Shown here piece by piece: positions 1 to 7,871 of a stretch of 64,000 bases of DNA. The position numbers and the translations under genes are program-made. Source of the DNA: Mammaliicoccus sciuri (GTDB lineage: Bacteria; Bacillota; Bacilli; Staphylococcales; Staphylococcaceae); contig NZ_PPQD01000028.1 of assembly GCF_002901825.1 (NCBI RefSeq), positions 160,419 to 224,418 of the forward strand. Reading direction: 5' to 3'. The notes under the pieces are model-generated. The model was not told the origin of the DNA and did not search any database. It worked only from the letters and a program-made list of their open reading frames with translations. How positions within the stretch are numbered: position 1 is the stretch's first letter; every line of letters begins with the position of its first letter.

Positions 1-30
1 AATACAATCGAGGTGAAAGGTTATTTAATA

Positions 31-795
31 TTAAAATGGATTTCGATTTAACCACTGACCACCATCCATTGTGATACAATCGCCATTGATATAAGCCGCT
101 TCATCTGAGAATAAAAATCTTGCTAATCCTGCAATTTCTTCAGGTTGGCCCATTCTACCTACAGGAACACTATCTAACGTTTGTTGTCTGGCATCTTCAG
201 ATAACGTTAACTTCTTAGCACCACCTGTATTATCAATCGGTCCAGGTGCAATGGCATTAACTGTAATACCGTATTTACTTCCCCATTCAACTGCTAATGT
301 TCTCGTCATAGCAAGCACACCTGCTTTGGCACTTGCTGAATGTATAACTCCTGCACCAGCTGTCCATGAATATGTTGCTACAATATTCAATATACGACCT
401 TTATGACCACTCTTAATCCATTCTTTACCTACTGCTTGCGAACAATAAAAAGTCCCATTTAATACAATATCAATAACTGAATTCCAACCGTTATAAGATA
501 AATCTTCAGCTGCACAAATGAAATTTCCTGCTGCATTATTGACTAATCCGTCTATTTTACCAAATGTTTTAATCGTTTCATCTACTGTATACTGAACACG
601 TTCTGGATCACGTACGTCCATATCAATACATAATACTTGTCCTTCTTCTTGTTCTATATCCTTTTTCGCTTCTTCAAGTCTTTCAAGTGAGCGTCCAGTT
701 ATGACAACTTTTGCACCATCTGCAGCAAATCTCGTTGCCATCGCTTTACCCATACCACTGCTACCGCCCGTTACAATGATCACTTTATCCTTCAT
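31..795 (-). CDS. fadH: 2,4-dienoyl-CoA reductase, SDR family (FadH-like)
   Basis: A 254-aa short-chain dehydrogenase closely resembling Bacillus subtilis FadH (YkuF), the NADPH-dependent 2,4-dienoyl-CoA reductase used to degrade unsaturated fatty acids. The cofactor motif TGGSSGMG lies at residues 9-16 and NNAAGN at 86-91. The classical YxxxK pair is absent: HSASAK sits at 152-157, with Lys157 kept and a Tyr at 142, as in dienoyl-CoA reductases. The C-terminal INGDCITMDGGQWLN also matches that subfamily. It is a single gene with an AGGAG ribosome site before the ATG. A cre-like site lies upstream. Family assignment is strong; the exact substrate is inferred from the family. Confidence 0.85.
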   Translation of the reverse strand: MKDKVIIVTGGSSGMGKAMATRFAADGAKVVITGRSLERLEEAKKDIEQEEGQVLCIDMDVRDPERVQYTVDETIKTFGKIDGLVNNAAGNFICAAEDLSYNGWNSVIDIVLNGTFYCSQAVGKEWIKSGHKGRILNIVATYSWTAGAGVIHSASAKAGVLAMTRTLAVEWGSKYGITVNAIAPGPIDNTGGAKKLTLSEDARQQTLDSVPVGRMGQPEEIAGLARFLFSDEAAYINGDCITMDGGQWLNRNPF

Positions 796-839
796 ATATA
801 TATTCTCCTCATATTTACTATATTAAAATACTTGCATTT

Positions 840-853
840 AGTAATCGCTTACA
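840..853 (-). promoter_or_regulatory. Candidate cre (CcpA) site upstream of fadH
   Basis: Read on the minus strand, TGTAAGCGATTACT matches the cre consensus TGWAANCGNTNWCA at 13 of 14 positions. It lies between fadH and a possible promoter (TTGTCC, 17 bases, TACACT) further upstream, so CcpA would block elongation. This fits carbon repression of fatty acid degradation. The promoter call is weaker than the cre call. Confidence 0.45.
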
Positions 854-940
854 TATAGTGTACAATAAGTTGCAATAAAGGACAATTAAACAGAAGTTAC
901 ACATTACATAAAGCTTTAAAAAATATTTATTAGTATAATA

Positions 941-975
941 AAAAGACCTTTGAACGTTACGCTCAAAGGTCTTTC
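941..975 (-). terminator. Rho-independent terminator of the lipoprotein gene
   Basis: A 12-bp stem (AAAGACCTTTGA with TCAAAGGTCTTT) just past the lipoprotein stop codon, with a T-run when read on the minus strand. Confidence 0.8.
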
Positions 976-981
976 AATATA

Positions 982-2322
982 TTAATATCCTGATCCGACT
1001 TCTTCTCCATCTTCATCATACTCAGTCACTTTGCCGTCATCATCTATAATATACGAACCTGCTAAATTGCCATCTTTATCTTCAAATGAGAAGCCCCATT
1101 TACCTTCTTCTGTCTTCTCAGGCTCTTTAAACGTATATTTATCTGTATCTAACGTTTCACCTTCATACGATTCTACTTTATCAATAACATTCTCTCGTGT
1201 TACTTTTTCAGAATTACTATCATCATCTGAATCAGCACCATCATCTATAGAAGACGTGCCATCAAACATTTTCACAGTTCTTGCTATTTGTTCGTCAGAC
1301 GCATCATAAAGCTTAATGACTTTCGGATTGTTTAAAATCTTTTCAGACTCTTTTTGAGAGTAATCATCATCTTCTAACCATCTTTCATCATGAAAATGTG
1401 AAGGCACATTATAAATAGAAATCGTACCATCTCCATTATTTTTATACACAACATGTCCAGCAGCAGTAGGAGAACCTGCTAAACGATACACACCTTTAGG
1501 ATATTTCACCGTATTAGCTTTGTTGTATGGATTTAAATACTCACCCTCAAGATTATTAAATTCAAGCTCTGCATTCATTTCACTTTCATCCATATTTCGA
1601 TAACTCGGTAAAGCCGTTAACCATACCTTTGCATAGTATTCATCACTATTTACATTCTCGTTAGAAGTCTTATTATCATCTGAATCATCATTAGAAGGTA
1701 ATGGATCTACATACTCAATCTTACTTGCTACATTAGAAACTTTGCGATTATCTTTATATTTCTTATATAAATCAGCAATGTTCAAACGATCTACTGTTCC
1801 ATCATCTATTACATCATTAAAATCTTGAACAGCACTTTGAGTTTTAATATATACAACTTCATCCTTATTTACACCGACTATTGTCGCATAGCTACCTTTA
1901 GTAGCATTCAAACTATAGAACTTCATACCATTTGGTTTGTTTTTCATCTTATTTAGTTCCGGACTTTCAGCAAGTTCTAACGTATCAATATTACGTTCTT
2001 TCTTCTCACCAGCTCCAAAAGTTTGCGTATATTTTCCAGATAATAATTCATCACCTGTTACAATATCATCTTCAACACTAGGATCTAACATAGCCATCGC
2101 AATACTCTGTTGTTCAGTGATATTCGATTCATCTTTAATGCCACTTTCATTACTATTATCCTCATTGTTTGATGAATCATTAGACTGATTATCTTGTGAT
2201 TCACCCTTTTGAGCATTTTCAGATGACTTGCTATTATTTGAATCTCCACCAATACTAAAACTACAACCACTTAATGCCACTACAGACATAAGTACAAAGC
2301 CAGAGAACAGCTGCTTCTTCAA
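982..2322 (-). CDS. Hypothetical secreted lipoprotein
   Basis: A 446-aa predicted lipoprotein. The N-terminus is a short basic stretch, a hydrophobic segment and the lipobox LSGC, so the Cys should be lipid-modified and the protein held outside the membrane. A low-complexity Ser/Asn/Asp/Glu linker of about 50 residues follows, then a globular region with no domain I recognise. A second acidic linker precedes a C-terminal repeat-like segment (SFEDKDGNLAGSYIIDDDG). The longest frame starts at a GTG at 2331, but that GTG overlaps the ribosome site AAGGGGTGAT; the TTG at 2322 has proper spacing and gives a typical MKKQ signal peptide. Function unknown. Confidence 0.7.
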   Translation of the reverse strand: MKKQLFSGFVLMSVVALSGCSFSIGGDSNNSKSSENAQKGESQDNQSNDSSNNEDNSNESGIKDESNITEQQSIAMAMLDPSVEDDIVTGDELLSGKYTQTFGAGEKKERNIDTLELAESPELNKMKNKPNGMKFYSLNATKGSYATIVGVNKDEVVYIKTQSAVQDFNDVIDDGTVDRLNIADLYKKYKDNRKVSNVASKIEYVDPLPSNDDSDDNKTSNENVNSDEYYAKVWLTALPSYRNMDESEMNAELEFNNLEGEYLNPYNKANTVKYPKGVYRLAGSPTAAGHVVYKNNGDGTISIYNVPSHFHDERWLEDDDYSQKESEKILNNPKVIKLYDASDEQIARTVKMFDGTSSIDDGADSDDDSNSEKVTRENVIDKVESYEGETLDTDKYTFKEPEKTEEGKWGFSFEDKDGNLAGSYIIDDDGKVTEYDEDGEEVGSGY

Positions 2323-2331
2323 AAGAATCAC

Positions 2332-2689
2332 CCCTTATAAATTTATAATATATTCGCTAAATAATTTTAAATAAGTTATATACATGTTCTTTACTATTGT
2401 AACAAATACAATGTAAATTGAAATGTATTCAAAGATATTTCACTGATGCTTTTAATATAAAAGTATCACATCATCTCACTTCAACTCTTTCACCCTTTAA
2501 TATTCTTTTATTCCAAACTATTCAATTTCCTTCACATTCCCTAAGTGATGGATTTTTGTGCATATTTGTACGTTGTTTTTTAACTCATTGGCAGTTATGT
2601 ATGATTTTTGGCTTTATAGGGAATTTTTAACATAAATGGGTTAAGTTTATTTATACTTAATGTATCTTAAAAGGAAAGAGGTTTTGCAA
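2332..2689. other. Intergenic region upstream of psm-mec
   Basis: About 360 bases, very AT-rich. It holds the divergent promoters of the lipoprotein gene and psm-mec. A possible minus 10 box TATACT lies at 2652-2657 without a good minus 35 box, which would suit an activator-dependent promoter. GCAGTTATG at 2591-2599 resembles one AgrA half-site (ACAGTTAAG) but the partner half-site is poor. An open frame at 2418-2630 has no ribosome site and no recognisable protein, so it is not called. Confidence 0.4.
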
Positions 2690-2758
2690 ATGGATATCGC
2701 TGGTGTTATTACAAGCATTATTGATTTAATCAAGACTTGTATCCAAACTTTCGGTTAA
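2690..2758 (+). CDS. psm-mec: Phenol-soluble modulin PSM-mec
   Basis: A 22-residue amphipathic peptide whose core GVITSIIDLIKTCIQ is the same as the PSM-mec toxin of SCCmec elements. From memory of that peptide it differs at three positions: Ile3 for Phe, Ala4 for Thr and Thr20 for Ala. PSMs are leaderless peptides, secreted with their formyl-Met by the Pmt exporter, that lyse leukocytes and shape biofilm. AAGGAAAGAGG gives a strong ribosome site about 8 bases before the ATG, and a terminator follows. In SCCmec the transcript also acts as an RNA repressing agrA; that role is untested here. The gene lies next to kimA and mecA1 without mecI-mecR1. Confidence 0.87.
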   Translation: MDIAGVITSIIDLIKTCIQTFG

Positions 2759-2784
2759 TTACAGTTTTATTGCATTAAAAAGAA

Positions 2785-2833
2785 AAAGGCAGAGGAAATA
2801 TTCAATCTTTTGATTGTTTCCTCTGCTTTTTTA
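2785..2833 (+). terminator. Terminator after psm-mec
   Basis: Ten-base stem GCAGAGGAAA / TTTCCTCTGC followed by TTTTTT. The A-run on the other side means it may also serve kimA on the minus strand. Confidence 0.85.
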
Positions 2834-2867
2834 AATATATAGTTGTAAAATACAAATTATTTTAAGT

Positions 2868-4694
2868 TTAATGTTTTAATTTATAAGGTATCGTTGATAT
2901 GACGATATTCTTTCTATAGAATAAATGGACTTTTAACATAAAGCTTGTTTGATTGTGTAATAAATTATGCCATCTTCTATTTGTAATAAATTGCGGTATG
3001 ATGACAGTTATTAAATATTCTTCTGCTGCTTTATGATTAATTTTATCTATAAAACGCGTGATAGGTTTAATGACGTCTCTGTACTCTGAATGCAATATGA
3101 CAAGTCGTATATCTGGGTACAATGACTTCCATTTCGCTTGTAATTTCTTCTCATTTGTTTCACCTACTGCTACGTGTACAACGATGATATCATCAGATGT
3201 TAATTTTGCATATGCGATAGATTTATCTACTGCATTTGTGATACCGCTTATTGGAATAATGGCTAAGTTCTTACTTTTTGTTGTAGTGCTTTTGTGTGAT
3301 TCTGAAACGTGTAATTCTTTCGCGATATTTATATAGTGTTTATGAATTCGAACAAACATCAATACGACAATCGGTAAAAAGATTAAGATTGGCCACACGT
3401 GTGGCATTTTTGTTATGAGTAAAATCATAAATATTGTAAATGTTATAACAGTACCTAATGTATTGATTGCTAATTTCTTTTTCCAATGTTTCGGTTTTTC
3501 TTTGATCCATTTTATCATCATACCGAGTTGTGCTAACGTAAACGGAATGAACACCCCCACTGCATAAAGTGGAACTAAGTTTTCAGTTTTGCCGTTAAAG
3601 CCTATTATTAAAAATATTGCTAAAACACCTAATATAATAATAGAGTTCGAATAACCTAATCTATCACCACGAACTGTAAACATATGTGGCATGTACTTAT
3701 CTTTAGCCATATTTGCTGCGAGTAGTGGAAATGCTGTAAATCCAGTATTAGCCGCTAATATCAGAATGAGTACTGTTGCACCTTGAATAAAGTAGAATAT
3801 CACACTCTCTCCAAAGACTTGTTTCGCAAGTTGAGATAATACAGTCGTTTCTCTTTGTGGCATAATGCCATAGAAATAAGTTAAATAGACCATACCTACA
3901 AGCATAAATCCTAAAATACTTCCCATTGCGATTAAAGTCTTAACAGCATTTTTGGCTGCGGGATCTTTGAAACTTTTAACTGAGTTCGATATCGCTTCAA
4001 CACCTGTTAAAGATGATGCACCAGATGAAAATGCTTTTAGTAATAGAAAGAACGTTACACCCGGTACTGAGCTACCGACAACGGATATTGTTTGTGGTTC
4101 AGCTTGGCCAGTTGCTACTTTCCATACACCTACGACGATCAGCATAATCAAACCAAATATAAATAAATATACGGGATACGACAACACCGTTGCAGATTCT
4201 GTTAAACCTCTTAAGTTCAAAATTAATATCAAAATTACTAAAATACATGCTATTAAAATTCGTTTTTCATATAAAGATGGAAATGCGGCTACAAATGCAT
4301 CAGTACCTGATGAAATACTAACAGCGACTGTTAATATATAGTCTACAAGTAACGACCCACCTGCTAATAGCGACCATTTTTCTCCTAAGTTATGTTTTGA
4401 AACGGTATAAGCACCACCACCATGAGGATAAGCGTAAATAACTTGTCTATATGACAGCACTAATGTGATTAACAAAATCAATATAAATGCCGTAATCGGT
4501 AGTGTATACCAAGCTGCTATAGCACCTAACACAGAGAGCACAATTAGTATCTGCTCTGGTCCGTATGCTACAGAGGACAATGCATCTGATGAAAGTATGG
4601 CTAACGCTTTTGTATTACTAATCTTTTCATTTTGTAACTCTTTGTTTTTCTTTGGTTTACCTATTAGTAATCTTTTAGCTTGAGAAAATATCAT
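2868..4694 (-). CDS. kimA: KimA-type high-affinity potassium importer
   Basis: A 608-aa APC-superfamily transporter that aligns, from memory, along its whole length with B. subtilis KimA (YdaO, 607 aa). Shared stretches include RLLIGKP at the N-terminus, AILSSDALSSVAYG, YAYPHGGGAYTVSK, GGSLLVDYILTVAVSIS and MFTVRGDRLGYSN. About twelve membrane helices fill residues 35-460, and a soluble USP-like C-terminal domain follows. KimA is a proton/potassium symporter inhibited by c-di-AMP. The open frame extends 37 codons upstream; I chose ATG at 4694 because AGGAG lies just before it and the product then starts like KimA. No ydaO-type c-di-AMP riboswitch was recognised upstream. It sits between psm-mec and mecA1, where SCCmec elements carry mecI-mecR1. 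Confidence 0.88.
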   Translation of the reverse strand: MIFSQAKRLLIGKPKKNKELQNEKISNTKALAILSSDALSSVAYGPEQILIVLSVLGAIAAWYTLPITAFILILLITLVLSYRQVIYAYPHGGGAYTVSKHNLGEKWSLLAGGSLLVDYILTVAVSISSGTDAFVAAFPSLYEKRILIACILVILILILNLRGLTESATVLSYPVYLFIFGLIMLIVVGVWKVATGQAEPQTISVVGSSVPGVTFFLLLKAFSSGASSLTGVEAISNSVKSFKDPAAKNAVKTLIAMGSILGFMLVGMVYLTYFYGIMPQRETTVLSQLAKQVFGESVIFYFIQGATVLILILAANTGFTAFPLLAANMAKDKYMPHMFTVRGDRLGYSNSIIILGVLAIFLIIGFNGKTENLVPLYAVGVFIPFTLAQLGMMIKWIKEKPKHWKKKLAINTLGTVITFTIFMILLITKMPHVWPILIFLPIVVLMFVRIHKHYINIAKELHVSESHKSTTTKSKNLAIIPISGITNAVDKSIAYAKLTSDDIIVVHVAVGETNEKKLQAKWKSLYPDIRLVILHSEYRDVIKPITRFIDKINHKAAEEYLITVIIPQFITNRRWHNLLHNQTSFMLKVHLFYRKNIVISTIPYKLKH

Positions 4695-4901
4695 GTCTAA
4701 TCTCCTAATCATATTTAATAAATTGAATAAAACGTTAACGATTGATGACATCAAAAGCATATATATATTTATACGCTCATCACATTTAAAAGTATATATA
4801 AGCAACCATCTTTTAAGTGTATTTTTTCTATTTATTAATAAAATAACTCTTAATTAAAGTGTATAATTACCCCATTAATTAACTTTCATAATAAGGGTAA
4901 A

Positions 4902-4929
4902 TTGATTATTTATGTTATATTTGTATTCA
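4902..4929 (+). promoter_or_regulatory. Possible mecA1 promoter
   Basis: TTGATT, 16 bases, TATTCA, ending about 54 bases before the mecA1 start. The minus 10 is imperfect, which would fit the weak native mecA1 promoter described for this group. No MecI/BlaI-type operator palindrome was seen between 4806 and 4982. Confidence 0.3.
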
Positions 4930-4982
4930 CAACTTGAATAACTAAAACACTCATTCTTAGTCCTAATTCTGGGAGGATTCTT

Positions 4983-6983
4983 ATGAAAAAATTAATCATC
5001 GCCATCGTGATTGTAATCATCGCTGTTGGTTCAGGCGTATTCTTTTATGCATCTAAAGATAAGAAAATAAACGAAACAATTGATGCCATTGAAGATAAAA
5101 ACGTTAAGCAAGTCTTTAAAAATAGTACTTACCAATCTAAAAACGATAATGGTGAAGTAGAAATGACAGACCGCCCTATTAAGATTTATGACAGTCTCGG
5201 CGTCAAAGATATCAACATTAAAGATCGTGATATCAAAAAGGTTTCGAAAAACAAAAAACAAGTCACAGCAAAGTATGAACTTCAAACGAATTACGGCAAA
5301 ATTAATCGTGACGTTAAATTAAACTTTATTAAAGAAGATAAAGATTGGAAATTGGATTGGAATCAAAATGCCATTATTCCAGGCATGAAGAAAAATCAAT
5401 CCATCAATATTGAACCATTGAAATCAGAACGAGGTAAGATTTTAGACAGGAACAATGTAGAGTTAGCCACTACAGGAACAACACATGAAGTTGGTATTGT
5501 TCCTAATAATGTTTCCACAAGTGATTACAAAGCAATCGCTGAAAAGTTAGACCTTTCAGAATCGTATATTAAACAGCAAACAGAACAGGATTGGGTTAAA
5601 GATGATACATTCGTCCCTCTCAAGACTGTTCAAGATATGAATCAAGATTTAAAGAATTTTGTTGAAAAGTATCATCTCACATCACAGGAAACAGAAAGTC
5701 GACAGTATCCGCTTGAAGAAGCAACAACGCACTTACTTGGATATGTTGGCCCTATTAATTCAGAAGAATTGAAGCAAAAAGCATTTAAAGGTTATAAAAA
5801 GGATGCCATCGTTGGTAAAAAAGGTATCGAAAAACTATACGATAAAGACCTTCAAAATAAAGACGGATACCGTGTCACAATAATTGATGATAATAATAAA
5901 GTTATTGATACATTAATAGAGAAAAAGAAAATAGACGGCAAAGATATTAAATTAACCATTGATGCTAGAGTCCAAAAAAGTATTTATAACAACATGAAAG
6001 ATGACTACGGTTCGGGGACTGCTATTCATCCACAAACTGGTGAACTCTTAGCACTTGTCAGCACGCCATCTTATGATGTTTATCCATTTATGAATGGAAT
6101 GAGCGATGAAGATTATAAGAAATTAACTGAAGATGATAAAGAGCCACTCCTTAATAAGTTCCAAATTACGACATCACCAGGTTCGACTCAAAAAATATTA
6201 ACAGCCATGATTGGCTTAAACAATAAGACATTAGACGGCAAAACAAGTTATAAAATTAATGGAAAAGGTTGGCAAAAAGATAAATCTTGGGGTGACTACA
6301 ACGTTACAAGATACGAAGTTGTGAATGCCGATATCGACTTAAAACAAGCTATTGAATCATCAGATAATATCTTCTTTGCGAGAGTTGCACTTGAATTAGG
6401 CAGCAAAAAATTCGAAGAAGGAATGAAACGCCTTGGTGTTGGTGAAGATATCCCGAGTGATTATCCATTCTACAATGCACAAATTTCAAATAAGAACTTA
6501 GATAATGAAATATTGTTAGCTGACTCAGGTTATGGCCAAGGTGAAATATTAATCAATCCTGTTCAAATTCTTTCAATATACAGCGCATTAGAGAACAAAG
6601 GTAATGTGAATGCACCACATGTACTCAAAGATACGAAAAATAAAGTCTGGAAGAAGAACATCATTTCCCAGGAAAATATTAAATTGTTAACAGACGGTAT
6701 GCAACAAGTCGTGAACAAAACACATAGAGAAGATATTTATAGATCATATGCCAACTTAGTTGGTAAATCAGGTACAGCTGAACTCAAGATGAAACAAGGT
6801 GAGACAGGACAACAAATAGGTTGGTTCATTTCATATGATAAAGATAATCCAAATATAATGATGGCTATTAATGTGAAAGATGTACAAGATAAAGGCATGG
6901 CAAGTTACAATGCCAAAATATCTGGAAAAGTGTATGACGATTTATATGATAACGGTAAGAAAACGTATCGTATTGATAAATAA
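4983..6983 (+). CDS. mecA1: PBP2a homologue, native mecA1 type
   Basis: A 666-aa class B penicillin-binding protein with an N-terminal membrane anchor (residues 4-24), a MecA N-terminal domain, a PBP dimerisation domain and a transpeptidase domain. All three active-site motifs are present: STQK at 401-404 (nucleophile Ser401), SDN at 460-462 and KSG at 595-597. S. aureus PBP2a is 668 aa. From memory the transpeptidase half is nearly identical to it while the first 300 residues differ much more, the pattern of M. sciuri mecA1. GGGAGG precedes the ATG. There is no mecR1-mecI; kimA lies upstream on the other strand. Whether it confers beta-lactam resistance depends on promoter strength and cannot be read here. 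Confidence 0.92.
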   Translation: MKKLIIAIVIVIIAVGSGVFFYASKDKKINETIDAIEDKNVKQVFKNSTYQSKNDNGEVEMTDRPIKIYDSLGVKDINIKDRDIKKVSKNKKQVTAKYELQTNYGKINRDVKLNFIKEDKDWKLDWNQNAIIPGMKKNQSINIEPLKSERGKILDRNNVELATTGTTHEVGIVPNNVSTSDYKAIAEKLDLSESYIKQQTEQDWVKDDTFVPLKTVQDMNQDLKNFVEKYHLTSQETESRQYPLEEATTHLLGYVGPINSEELKQKAFKGYKKDAIVGKKGIEKLYDKDLQNKDGYRVTIIDDNNKVIDTLIEKKKIDGKDIKLTIDARVQKSIYNNMKDDYGSGTAIHPQTGELLALVSTPSYDVYPFMNGMSDEDYKKLTEDDKEPLLNKFQITTSPGSTQKILTAMIGLNNKTLDGKTSYKINGKGWQKDKSWGDYNVTRYEVVNADIDLKQAIESSDNIFFARVALELGSKKFEEGMKRLGVGEDIPSDYPFYNAQISNKNLDNEILLADSGYGQGEILINPVQILSIYSALENKGNVNAPHVLKDTKNKVWKKNIISQENIKLLTDGMQQVVNKTHREDIYRSYANLVGKSGTAELKMKQGETGQQIGWFISYDKDNPNIMMAINVKDVQDKGMASYNAKISGKVYDDLYDNGKKTYRIDK

Positions 6984-6986
6984 ACA

Positions 6987-7025
6987 AACAGAGCAACATC
7001 CGCGTTTGGATGCTGCTCTGTTTTT
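6987..7025. terminator. Terminator between mecA1 and the 7.0-kb gene
   Basis: Stem AACAGAGCAACATCC with GGATGCTGCTCTGTT, then a T-run. It lies between convergent genes and can serve both. Confidence 0.85.
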
Positions 7026-7031
7026 ATGTCT

Positions 7032-7217
7032 TTAAAAAATATTCATAACAATTCTAGAAATATATAGCAACGCAATGATTAAACTGCATAGAAATACCAT
7101 GCTCATATATTTTTTCTTTTTAGGCTTTGCTGCTTCAATTTCGTCTTTATTCTCTAGATATTCTAGCAATTCTTTCTCTATTTCCTCGTTAATATCTTTG
7201 TCATGATTTTCACTCAC
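7032..7217 (-). CDS. Small single-span membrane protein, unknown function
   Basis: A 61-aa protein with an acidic, helical N-terminal half (residues 1-30, rich in Glu and Asp), a basic cluster KPKKKK, and one hydrophobic span at the C-terminus (about residues 40-59). The charge pattern suggests a membrane anchor with the acidic part in the cytoplasm. The first in-frame ATG (7223) abuts the ribosome site GGAGGG, so the GTG at 7217, six bases past it, is the better start. It is convergent with mecA1. I do not recognise the family. Confidence 0.6.
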   Translation of the reverse strand: MSENHDKDINEEIEKELLEYLENKDEIEAAKPKKKKYMSMVFLCSLIIALLYISRIVMNIF

Positions 7218-7350
7218 AACCATCCCTCCACGACTACATGTTCATCTTTAAATTTATATTATTACAATTTCTGTAAAAGGACAATCTTTACTTTGTATTA
7301 ATTACAAGTTATCAATTCTAGTACCTTTTTTCAATTTGTGAGCACCACAT

Positions 7351-7400
7351 TTGATTAGTCGCGCACGATAGTTTAATATATAATCAATCGCACACGATAG
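7351..7400 (+). promoter_or_regulatory. Promoter and candidate operator of the MarR-reductase operon
   Basis: TATAAT at 7379-7384 is flanked by two near-identical 13-mers, TCGCGCACGATAG at 7359-7371 and TCGCACACGATAG at 7388-7400, 29 bases apart. TTGATTA at 7351-7357 is also the inverse of TAATCAA at 7381-7387. No good minus 35 box is present. The repeats bracket the minus 10 as an autorepressor operator would. Binding by the adjacent MarR protein is inferred. Confidence 0.5.
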
Positions 7401-7413
7401 AAAGGAGTATTTT

Positions 7414-7851
7414 ATGGATTACAATATGAAACTAGCCAATCAAGTATGTTTCTCAGCATATAATGTAAGTCGATTATTTGCCCAATTTTATGAAAAAGAG
7501 CTTAAGTCATTTGGTTTAACTTACTCACAATATTTAGTCTTACTTTCATTATGGGAGGAAAATCCTCAAACATTACATTCAATTGGTCATAAATTGGACC
7601 TTTCAAGCAACACGCTTACCCCACTACTTAAAAGATTAGAACAATCAGGATGGGTCACTCGACAAAAATCAGACCAAGACAAAAGACAATTAATTGTTTC
7701 GTTAACTCAAAAAGGGAAAGATCAAAAGCAACCTATTTACGATGCTATCTCTAGATGTGTATCAGAAGATATGAATTTAGACTTATACAAACAAACGAAA
7801 GACATTATGGATCAATTAGAAGCAACTTTAAGAAAGCAATTAAATAAATAA
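7414..7851 (+). CDS. MarR/OhrR-family redox regulator
   Basis: A 145-aa winged-helix regulator of the OhrR/MgrA/SarZ group. The N-terminal ANQVCFSAYNVSRLF places a Cys at position 12, the same place as the redox-sensing Cys of MgrA (KEQLCFSLYN). LTYSQYLVLLSLWE and LTPLLKRLEQSGWVTR cover the helix-turn-helix and wing. A second Cys is at 115. Family members lose DNA binding when the N-terminal Cys is oxidised or thiolated. It is followed 20 bases later by a flavin disulfide reductase, so a thiol-stress operon is likely. The ATG follows AAAGGAG. The exact inducer (hydroperoxide, HOCl, electrophile) cannot be told. Confidence 0.85.
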   Translation: MDYNMKLANQVCFSAYNVSRLFAQFYEKELKSFGLTYSQYLVLLSLWEENPQTLHSIGHKLDLSSNTLTPLLKRLEQSGWVTRQKSDQDKRQLIVSLTQKGKDQKQPIYDAISRCVSEDMNLDLYKQTKDIMDQLEATLRKQLNK

Positions 7852-7871
7852 CATATAAAAGGTGATAAACT

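Noticed and set aside
2590..2620. AgrA direct-repeat site for psm-mec
   Set aside because: One half-site fits 7 of 9 bases but the second fits poorly, so it is not called as a feature.
2418..2630. 70-aa open frame before psm-mec
   Set aside because: No ribosome site, biased low-complexity composition and it covers the psm-mec promoter region.
3952..4341. 129-aa frame opposite kimA
   Set aside because: Antisense shadow of a membrane protein gene; no start signals.
4695..4860. ydaO/c-di-AMP riboswitch upstream of kimA
   Set aside because: B. subtilis kimA has one, but this leader is short and AT-rich and shows none of the conserved GC-rich elements.
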